From Bacillota bacterium (lineage in GTDB: Bacteria > Bacillota > UBA4882 > UBA8346), in contig JAEZFP010000068.1 of the NCBI GenBank assembly GCA_023417475.1, positions 124,001-188,000 of the forward strand: 64,000 nucleotides of DNA, in the 5' to 3' direction. This document shows, one piece after another, positions 35,622-42,010 of this stretch (the stretch's first letter is position 1; every line of letters starts with the position of its first letter). The notes under the pieces were generated by a model. It ran no database searches. It had not been told where the DNA came from and worked only from the letters and a program-made list of their open reading frames with translations. The translations under genes and the position numbers were made by a program.

Positions 35622-36805
35622 TCTGAACACTCCTTTCGTTGCGAATTATTATACAACGGAGACATTGACCGTAACTTATTGACGATCTCCGGCAAAACTT
35701 CCAATACATAATCAATCTCCGCTTGGGTCGTTGATTTGCCTAAGGTGAGCCGTAACGATCCATGGGCAATTTCATGGCAGATCCCCATGCCCAACAACAC
35801 ATGCGACGGTTCAAGCGAACCGGATGTACAGGCCGAGCCGCTGGAAGCCGCAATGCCTTTTAAATCCAGATTGAGCAACAACGATTCGCCTTCAATAAAC
35901 TCGAAACTGAAATTGGCGTTACCCGGCAAGCGTTGGGTCCGGTGTCCGTTCAGACGGACATATTCGAAACGTTCTAAAACATTATCAATCAGGTAATCCC
36001 GCAACTCCGTCAAACGTTTGGCGGTTTCCGGAATCCGGGCGTTGGCAAGCTGTAAGGCTTTCGCCAAGCCGATAATTCCGGCGATATTTTCGGTGCCGGC
36101 CCGGCGATTGCGCTCTTGGCCGCCGCCATGAATCACTTGGGTTAACCGGATTCCTTTGCGAACGTACAACGCCCCTACCCCTTTGGGTCCGTAAAATTTA
36201 TGGGCGGTCAACGAGAGCATGTCGACGCCCAACTCTTTCACATTCACCGGGATCGCGCCGACCGACTGCACTGCGTCGGTATGAAATAAAATTTTTCGTT
36301 CTTTGAGAATTTTGGCGATTTCGGCAATGGGTTGAATGGTTCCAACTTCGTTATTGGCGTGCATAATCGTGACCAGGATGGTCTGATCGGTCAACGCCTG
36401 CTCGACATCGCGCGGATCAACCAGACCTTCGCTGTTAACCGGAATGTAAGTAACTTTAAACCCTTGCGTCTCTAAAAACTTACAAGCATCATATACCGCA
36501 TGGTGTTCAATGGCGGAAGTAATGATGTGGTCGCCTTTGTTCCGGTAGGCCAACGCTACCCCTTTGATCGCCAGATTATCACTTTCTGATCCGGAACCGG
36601 TAAAGATAATCTCAGCCGGATCCACCCCGCCCAGTTCAGCCGCGATAGTCGCCCGGGCTTGATCTAGCGCTTTGCGGGTTTCGCGGCCAAAGGAATGAAT
36701 ACTTGAAGGATTGCCGTAAAGCTCCGAATAGTATGGGAGCATCGCCGACAACACTTCAGGATCAACAGCGGTGGTTGCTGCGTTGTCCAGATAAACTCGT
36801 TGCAT
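35603..36805 (-). CDS. iscS: Cysteine desulfurase
   Basis: A 400-residue PLP enzyme converting cysteine to alanine and enzyme persulfide. It starts YLDNAATT, binds PLP with Lys in LTAHKFYGPKGVG near residue 200, and has the catalytic Cys loop ASSGSACTSGSLEPSHVL near 322. It is preceded by an Rrf2-family regulator gene and followed by iscU and mnmA, giving an isc-type operon. AGGAG lies 11 nt upstream of ATG 36805. Confidence 0.95.
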   Translation of the reverse strand: MQRVYLDNAATTAVDPEVLSAMLPYYSELYGNPSSIHSFGRETRKALDQARATIAAELGGVDPAEIIFTGSGSESDNLAIKGVALAYRNKGDHIITSAIEHHAVYDACKFLETQGFKVTYIPVNSEGLVDPRDVEQALTDQTILVTIMHANNEVGTIQPIAEIAKILKERKILFHTDAVQSVGAIPVNVKELGVDMLSLTAHKFYGPKGVGALYVRKGIRLTQVIHGGGQERNRRAGTENIAGIIGLAKALQLANARIPETAKRLTELRDYLIDNVLERFEYVRLNGHRTQRLPGNANFSFEFIEGESLLLNLDLKGIAASSGSACTSGSLEPSHVLLGMGICHEIAHGSLRLTLGKSTTQAEIDYVLEVLPEIVNKLRSMSPLYNNSQRKECSECTLTK

Positions 36806-36822
36806 GATGAACCATCTCCTAG

Positions 36823-37269
36823 TTAAATATAATACATTGAATTTGAAGAATGTAGACTTTTATAGTCGGATATTAGATCAGCCAAAGTCGTTGAGTCTAA
36901 TACTTCCACCATACTGTCACGCAAACGTTTCCACAAACCTTGAGTGGCGCAATGACCGGAGTTAAGGCAATTGCCTTCGGCATCGTCGATCACACATTCC
37001 ACCGGAGCGATTGGCCCTTCCAGCACTCGCAGGATGTCGCCGATTTTTATTTCGGCTGGATCACGGGTTAATTGATAACCGCCCAATGCGCCGCGAACAC
37101 TGGAAACCAAACCGGCTTTACGAAGAGTGGCGATGAGTTGTTCCAAATAAGGTTCAGAGATTCGTTGCTTTTCGGCAATGGTTTTCAACGCCACCGGTCC
37201 GTCTTGCTCATTTAAAGCCAGTTCCAACATGGCTCTAATTCCATATTGTCCACGCGTTGAAATCTTCAC
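36823..37269 (-). CDS. iscR: Rrf2-family regulator (IscR-like)
   Basis: A 148-residue transcription factor that in the IscR subgroup binds a 2Fe-2S cluster and controls Fe-S genes. The winged helix spans residues 1-80 (KISTRGQYGIRAMLELAL, SVRGALGGYQL). Three cysteines that could ligate the cluster are in ECVIDDAEGNCLNSGHC near residues 91-107. It is the first gene of the iscR-iscS-iscU-mnmA operon, with an inverted-repeat operator and a consensus promoter upstream, so autoregulation is likely. Confidence 0.9.
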   Translation of the reverse strand: MKISTRGQYGIRAMLELALNEQDGPVALKTIAEKQRISEPYLEQLIATLRKAGLVSSVRGALGGYQLTRDPAEIKIGDILRVLEGPIAPVECVIDDAEGNCLNSGHCATQGLWKRLRDSMVEVLDSTTLADLISDYKSLHSSNSMYYI

Positions 37270-37285
37270 GAAAACTCTCCTTTAT

Positions 37286-37304
37286 TTCTACTAAATAAGT
37301 AGAA
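37286..37304 (-). promoter_or_regulatory. Inverted-repeat operator, likely for the Rrf2-family regulator
   Basis: TTCTACT, 5-nt centre AAATA, AGTAGAA. It lies 17-35 nt upstream of iscR, downstream of the promoter at 37342-37370, a position suited to autorepression by blocking elongation or initiation. Confidence 0.55.
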
Positions 37305-37341
37305 TTTCAATCCCGACCTTTTTAGTATACTTTACGATTTA

Positions 37342-37370
37342 ATCCTACCATAACTTCTATAGTATGTCAA
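37342..37370 (-). promoter_or_regulatory. Sigma-A promoter of the isc operon
   Basis: TTGACA (37370-37365), a 17-nt spacer and TAGGAT (37347-37342) on the minus strand: a full consensus -35. Confidence 0.75.
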
Positions 37371-37431
37371 ATATTTAATGGACTATATTCAAAGAAATCT
37401 TCCGCTCCGGCCGCTGCTGGGTAAAGGTATT

Positions 37432-37465
37432 AAAAATCGGGGTTGTTTGCGCAAACACCCCGATT
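37432..37465 (-). terminator. Terminator of the racemase gene
   Basis: AATCGGGG and CCCCGATT enclose the palindrome TGTTTGCGCAAACA, giving a 14-bp stem with one bulge and a T-run on the minus strand. It overlaps the stop codon. Confidence 0.7.
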
Positions 37466-38526
37466 CACCAATCTGATTTTCGATACTCTTTCTGCACATA
37501 CGGCGAGGTCATCAATGACAATAAACTCCAATAGCTGGGCCGGAATAAAACGGTTGCACCGACCGCCGGCTTGCGCTCGCAGGCTAAGACGGTATAATCA
37601 CTGCTGCCGCCTAAAACAATGTAATTGGGATCCAACGGAGTCAGTCCGGTCAATGGCGTATCCTGATGCCCGATGCTTAAAAGCGCCCGATACCCTCCTG
37701 CGGTGACGGCAAATGATGGAGCGCGCCCAAAAGCGTCAAGCCCGATTTCGCCGTCGGGCAACGCCGGTTTGGTCTGAACCTGAACGATCTCGGCTTCCAC
37801 CGTAAAAGCATCCGGGTGTAAATCCGGGAGGATTTCCCCGCGGAGCGTCTCTCGTCCTAATAAAATCGCCTCGCCGATCCGTAAATGGTTGACCCCGGGC
37901 GGAACTTTTTCCTGATAAACCATTGGCAAGCTGCTCGAGTTGCCACCGGAGACTTGTTCAATCGGCAAGTCAAACTCCGTGCGAAGCTGGTTAGCCAGAT
38001 TGACCAAGTGTTTCAATTTCGTCTCGGTTGGAACCGCTCCGGCAAAACAGGAAAAATTGGTACCAATGGCTGTCACGCGGATCTTCCGGAAGGAGCGACA
38101 AGCGTTGGCTAAAAAACCCAGGTCGGTGTCGGACAATCCCTCACGCAGATCACCCAGGTCGACCATGAGCATAATCTGATGCGCAACGCCGGCTTTGGCA
38201 AGCGCCGCAACGGTTGCCGCTTCCGAATTAAGACTCAACGCAGCGACGGAAGTCACTGCGGAGGCCCGGCTCAAACTGGGTAAACGTAACATGATCAGAC
38301 GGGTCTTGGGGAAACACTTTTTGAATTGGAGCAAGTTTTCGATTCGCGAATCGCCGATTTCAGTTGCGCCGGCTTCGAGCAAGGCTTGAGCAATCGTTGT
38401 ATCCCCGGCAATCCCCTTTAAAACCGTCGTGATGGCGATGCCTGCATCATGTGTTCGCTTGCGGATGATGTTGAAGTTGGTGACGATTTTAGGGAGATCA
38501 ATGATAATCCGTGGTAATCTAGTCAT
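37465..38526 (-). CDS. Alanine/ornithine racemase-family PLP enzyme
   Basis: A 353-residue PLP-dependent racemase of the fold type III (Alr-like) group, closest in pattern to ornithine/alanine racemases (OrR, COG3457). It starts PRIIIDLPKIVTNF; the PLP lysine is in TTVLKGIAGD near residue 38, unlike the shorter KANAYG motif of classical Alr. GNSSSLP near 197 and LRIGEAILLG near 219 follow. It overlaps the rarA stop by 8 bp, with AAGGA upstream of ATG 38526. Its substrate is not determined; such enzymes feed D-amino acid or ornithine fermentation pathways. Confidence 0.7.
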   Translation of the reverse strand: MTRLPRIIIDLPKIVTNFNIIRKRTHDAGIAITTVLKGIAGDTTIAQALLEAGATEIGDSRIENLLQFKKCFPKTRLIMLRLPSLSRASAVTSVAALSLNSEAATVAALAKAGVAHQIMLMVDLGDLREGLSDTDLGFLANACRSFRKIRVTAIGTNFSCFAGAVPTETKLKHLVNLANQLRTEFDLPIEQVSGGNSSSLPMVYQEKVPPGVNHLRIGEAILLGRETLRGEILPDLHPDAFTVEAEIVQVQTKPALPDGEIGLDAFGRAPSFAVTAGGYRALLSIGHQDTPLTGLTPLDPNYIVLGGSSDYTVLACERKPAVGATVLFRPSYWSLLSLMTSPYVQKEYRKSDW

Positions 38527-39862
38527 GATCCTTGTCGTACCTACCCGGCCAGAGATTTCTAAGCAGCGTTTCGATCTGTCGTTCATTGCCGTGATTCGTC
38601 GGATGATAAAACACCTGGTTTGTTAAACCGTTTGGCAAATACCCTTGGTCAACGAAACCGTTGGGAAAATCGTGCGGATATTGATAACCGAGGCCGTCGC
38701 CTAATTTCCGCGCGCCCGGATGGGACGAATCCCGTAAATGGGTTGGGATCTCCAGCGCCGCAATTTCCTGAACCCGGGCCATTGCCGCGCCAATCGCCGC
38801 GCAACCGGCGTTGGATTTGGGAGCGGTGGCAATATGAATCACCGCTTGGGCCATAGGAATCCGCGCTTCGGGCAAACCCACCATTTCCACGGCTTGAGCG
38901 GCTGCGGTCGCCACCAACAATGCCATGGGATCTGCCATTCCCACATCTTCAGCGGCATGGACAATTAGGCGGCGGGCGATAAACTTGGGATCTTCACCGG
39001 CGGTCAACATCAGCGCCAGGTAATAAAGGGCCGCATCGGGATCGGAACCGCGCATTGATTTGATAAACGCCGAAACGGTATCGTAATGTGTTTGTCCGTT
39101 CCGGTCATAACGCAAGGGGCGTTGTTGTACGCAATCGCTGATAATCTCCAACGTCAACTCCCGTTGTTGGGTGGCGGCGTCGACCGGAGTGGTCAAAGCC
39201 GCCAATTCCAGTGCGTTTAAGGCGATGCGTCCGTCGCCGTTGGCGATCTGCGCCAAATGTTCAAGCGCAGCTTCATGAAGGTTAACCCGAAAATCGCCAA
39301 CCCCGCGTTCCCGGTCGGCGATTGCCGCTTTGATCAGTTTTTTAAGATCAGCCGTGCCTAACGACTGAAAACGAAAGATCATACTCCGGGAGATTAACGG
39401 CGTATTGACTTCATATAAAGGATTTTCCGTCGTCGCCCCGATCAACAGAATCGTCCCTTCTTCCACCGCGGGCAGCAACGCATCCTGTTGCGACTTGTTA
39501 AAACGGTGAATTTCATCAATAAACAGGATCGTCTTTTGCTGGTAAAGTTTAATCCGGTCCAACGCCTCGGCGATCACCCTTCTGATATCGGCAACACCTG
39601 CTCCGACGGCGTTTAGACTTTCAAAATAGGAACTCGTGGTATTGGCGATAATCTTCGCCAAAGTCGTTTTGCCGGTGCCGGGCGGACCATAAAAGATCAT
39701 TGATGAAAGCCGGTCGGCCTCAATCGCCCGCCGTAATAACTTGCCCGTCCCAACAATATCATCTTGTCCGATAAACTCGTTCAAATTCCGCGGTCGCATC
39801 CGGGAAGCCAATGGCGCTTCACGGGCGATATTATCGGAAAAATTCGCCGAAAAAAGATCCAT
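38519..39862 (-). CDS. rarA: Replication-associated recombination protein A
   Basis: About 447 residues. An AAA+ ATPase (RarA/MgsA, clamp-loader-like) acting at stalled forks and gaps. Walker A is GPPGTGKTTLAK near residues 48-59 and Walker B is FIDEIHRFNKSQQDAL near 105. The MgsA C-terminal domain contains DPDAALYYLALMLTAGED near 257. ATG 39862 has GAGGTGA 5 nt upstream. A 225-bp array of palindromic 21-bp repeats begins 96 bp upstream of this start. Confidence 0.95.
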   Translation of the reverse strand: MDLFSANFSDNIAREAPLASRMRPRNLNEFIGQDDIVGTGKLLRRAIEADRLSSMIFYGPPGTGKTTLAKIIANTTSSYFESLNAVGAGVADIRRVIAEALDRIKLYQQKTILFIDEIHRFNKSQQDALLPAVEEGTILLIGATTENPLYEVNTPLISRSMIFRFQSLGTADLKKLIKAAIADRERGVGDFRVNLHEAALEHLAQIANGDGRIALNALELAALTTPVDAATQQRELTLEIISDCVQQRPLRYDRNGQTHYDTVSAFIKSMRGSDPDAALYYLALMLTAGEDPKFIARRLIVHAAEDVGMADPMALLVATAAAQAVEMVGLPEARIPMAQAVIHIATAPKSNAGCAAIGAAMARVQEIAALEIPTHLRDSSHPGARKLGDGLGYQYPHDFPNGFVDQGYLPNGLTNQVFYHPTNHGNERQIETLLRNLWPGRYDKDHD

Positions 39863-39958
39863 TCGGGTCACCTCGCGCATTTCCATCAGTATCCTTGCTA
39901 TTTTTCACGCAAACACGAAATATCCTGCTTTACCCGATCAAAAATATTTGACTTCTTC

Positions 39959-40183
39959 CCCCAACCATTTTGGCATGTACCAAAACCATTTTGGCTTCTT
40001 CCCCAGCCATTTTGGCATGTGCCAAAACCATTTTGGCTTCTTCCCCAGCCATTTTGGCATGTGCCAAAACTATTTTGGCTTCTTCCCTAACCATTCTGGC
40101 ATGTGCCAAAACTATTTTGGCTTCTTCCCTAACCATTTTGGCATGTGCCAAAACTATTTTGGCTTCTTCCCTAACCATTTTGG
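39959..40183. repeat. Array 1: eleven 21-bp palindromic repeat units
   Basis: Eleven 15-bp cores start every 21 bp from 39959 to 40169. Units alternate between a full palindrome (CCAAAACCATTTTGG or CCAAAACTATTTTGG) and a half-site form (CCCCAGCCATTTTGG or CCCTAACCATTTTGG). Spacers of six bases alternate as CATGTG and CTTCTT, giving an apparent 42-bp period. The array lies between the terminator of a secreted-protein gene and rarA. A 14-residue peptide repeat is open in several frames, because 42 is a multiple of three, but no start signal supports coding. It is related to array 2 at 59326-59550. Confidence 0.9.
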
Positions 40184-40198
40184 CATGTGTTAGCGGAT

Positions 40199-40226
40199 AA
40201 AAAAAATCCCCCTTACGGGAGATTTT
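40199..40226 (-). terminator. Terminator of the secreted-protein gene
   Basis: AAAATCTCCC pairs with GGGGGATTTT around a GTAA loop, followed by Ts on the minus strand. Confidence 0.75.
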
Positions 40227-40243
40227 AATACGCGTCTTACGCT

Positions 40244-40930
40244 TCAACTCTCGGGTTGAATCGTTAACAGCTGGATGTCCCCTTGGGGACTGACCACAAA
40301 GCGGCATATTTCCGAACTGTTTTTCGCTTCGTATTCGACTTGCCAGTGGTCGTAATTATAACTTACGCCAAGTAATTTTCCTAGCTTCATCGCTTTATAG
40401 CTTGCCCAAGTTTCCACCGCTTGTTTTGCTTTTTGCGCGGTTGAAATCGCCCCTTGATTTGAAGGCTCTTGCGAACTGAAGTCATCCGGTAAATATTTGG
40501 GTGAAAATCCCACCACTTGTTCGTCAAGCTTCCAGTCGCCGTCTTTCAAACTGACAACCACCCGGTAAGGTCCGGAGATTTGATACTTGCGAATGTTGTC
40601 CGGGCGAAAACTAAGCATGATGGTACGATTATCCGGTGTCCATTGAAACGGGATAACCGAAGTCGCCAATGAAACCCATTTGCCGGAACGCATTCCCTCC
40701 AAATTACCGGTCACGATAAAGTCGCCTTCCCGATACGATTGCAGGTTTAATCGAAAATTAAGCGCCTCGGCTTTTTGATCTTTATTTTGATCAACCAATT
40801 CAAAACTACCGGGCACCTCTAAAGAGACTTGCTGATCCAGGACCACCTCAGTCGGCGCGGCACCGCTCGGAATCATCAGAAACATTAGAACTCCGAGGAC
40901 TACCCCAATCACCGCTATTTTTTTGAACAT
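40244..40930 (-). CDS. Secreted protein of unknown function
   Basis: About 228 residues. An N-terminal signal peptide (KIAVIGVVLGVLMFLMIPSGAA) is followed by a predicted beta-rich mature protein. A PYRVVVSLKDGDW segment near residue 120 and a C-terminal YDHWQVEYEAKNSSEICRFV region resemble PepSY- or Ig-like folds, but no family is recognised. ATG 40930 follows a GGGGTGA ribosome binding site that is paired inside a 13-bp hairpin in the leader, so translation is probably controlled. The gene stands alone, between its terminator and the CheY gene. Confidence 0.7.
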   Translation of the reverse strand: MFKKIAVIGVVLGVLMFLMIPSGAAPTEVVLDQQVSLEVPGSFELVDQNKDQKAEALNFRLNLQSYREGDFIVTGNLEGMRSGKWVSLATSVIPFQWTPDNRTIMLSFRPDNIRKYQISGPYRVVVSLKDGDWKLDEQVVGFSPKYLPDDFSSQEPSNQGAISTAQKAKQAVETWASYKAMKLGKLLGVSYNYDHWQVEYEAKNSSEICRFVVSPQGDIQLLTIQPES

Positions 40931-40932
40931 AA

Positions 40933-41098
40933 AAATCACCCCGAAGTATTGTTTCAGAGTGATTTCTCGCTCAACACTGACAATCCTTTATGTAATATAC
41001 GGCAACCCAGGGAATTCACCATAGTTTAGCCGGGGATTGGTTTCCCCGTTAAAATTTGCGGCGGCAAAACGGGTTCGAATCGCCGTTCATAGCGATCC
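40933..41098 (-). promoter_or_regulatory. Structured leader RNA with Shine-Dalgarno-sequestering hairpin; possible ydaO-type (c-di-AMP) riboswitch
   Basis: In the minus-strand RNA a 13-bp stem (40965-40953 with 40945-40933) buries the GGGGTGA ribosome binding site of the secreted-protein gene. Upstream, UCGCU (41095-41091) can pair with AGCGA (40971-40967). Between them lies GGGGAAACCAAU followed by UGGUGAAUUCCC, reminiscent of the conserved GGGGAACCAAU/GGGGUGAAUU pair of ydaO riboswitches. The conserved 3' ACAGCUAACCUCG segment of that family is not clearly present, so the class is uncertain. Confidence 0.4.
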
Positions 41099-41105
41099 AA
41101 ACTTG

Positions 41106-41480
41106 TTACGAAGCCGCTACCCGTTTGATTGCCAAAATCACTTGTTCCTTTTCCAACGGTTTTAAAACAAACTCTTCCGCACCGGCCTTTAACCCGCTGA
41201 GCATATGTTCTTTTGACGAGCCGGTGCTGCAAAGAATAATTTTCACATTGGGATTGACCTTCTTAAAACAACGAATCATTGCCACGGTGTCAGAATCCGG
41301 CATAAAAAGATCTTTGATAACGATCTCGGGAAGCTCCTTGGCAAAGATAATGTTGGCATCGAGACTAGTTCCCGCTTCAAAAACCTGATACCCGGTTTCG
41401 GCCAAATACTCACGCAAAACAGTACGGACTAATGGTGAATCGTCGATGATCAATAGTTTCACTGAATCATCACTCTCCAT
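41106..41480 (-). CDS. Stand-alone response regulator receiver (CheY-like)
   Basis: A 124-residue single receiver domain. Acidic residues are in LLIIDDSPLVRT near residue 11, the phospho-acceptor is the Asp in IVIKDLFMPDSD near 57, Thr/Ser in LCSTGSSKEHM near 84 and the Lys in EFVLKPLEKEQ near 107. The gene lies upstream of the leader-controlled secreted-protein gene. The cognate kinase may be the hybrid kinase at 42-44.7 kb. A GTG start six codons in is an alternative. Confidence 0.9.
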   Translation of the reverse strand: MESDDSVKLLIIDDSPLVRTVLREYLAETGYQVFEAGTSLDANIIFAKELPEIVIKDLFMPDSDTVAMIRCFKKVNPNVKIILCSTGSSKEHMLSGLKAGAEEFVLKPLEKEQVILAIKRVAAS

Positions 41481-41537
41481 CTATTCCAGTACCATTTTTA
41501 TTCTATTTTAATAAAATATTTCCTTTTTTAAAAAATC

Positions 41538-41882
41538 CTAATGCATTTCACTATCCCCGGTGTGCACTTGGTAAGTCCAGTTCCGTCCATTATTATTATC
41601 CCAATTTTGCGAATTATCGCGAAAACAAAAATTAAAAGCATTCGGTTCCGATACCTGAACACTTACCGACCATCCGCCATCCCGGGTTTTACGCATGGGA
41701 ATATCCATCACCTTGTCCCACTGCTCACTCCCGTATCCGGCATGGAGATAAACCTTATCCGCTCCTGAGGAAGCAAGTAGACCTTTATATTTAATCTTTA
41801 CTTCTTCTCCCAACGTTATTGGAACGGGATCTAAAAAAATACCGTCAACGACTTCCATCGCTTTTTTCTTGGCAGGCATCAT
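41538..41882 (-). CDS. Carbohydrate-binding module family 25 (starch-binding) protein
   Basis: A 114-residue protein that is essentially one CBM25/53 domain. The pattern GEEVKIKYKG near residue 27, a KVYLHAGYG strand near 43 and the C-terminal NFCFRDNSQNWDNNNGRNWTY motif are characteristic of starch-binding modules. There is no signal peptide, so it may act inside the cell, for example on glycogen. ATG 41882 has GAGGA 6 nt upstream. Confidence 0.8.
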   Translation of the reverse strand: MMPAKKKAMEVVDGIFLDPVPITLGEEVKIKYKGLLASSGADKVYLHAGYGSEQWDKVMDIPMRKTRDGGWSVSVQVSEPNAFNFCFRDNSQNWDNNNGRNWTYQVHTGDSEMH

Positions 41883-42010
41883 TGTCACTCCTCAAAAATT
41901 TTAAAATCGCTTCACTCTTATATCGTTCACCAAACAACCGGCAAGGCGACGACAACGTTATTATACCCCCAGGATATTACGGTTAAACATGATTCTCATT
42001 GTTTATATTT

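Noticed and set aside
39959..40183. CRISPR array
   Set aside because: Spacers are six bases, alternate between two sequences and are not unique; repeats are palindromic at 21 bp, and no cas genes are present.
39930..40307. Long reading frames across array 1 encoding 14-residue repeats
   Set aside because: Frames stay open on several strands because the unit is a multiple of three without stops; the longest begins inside the neighbouring gene and has no ribosome binding site.
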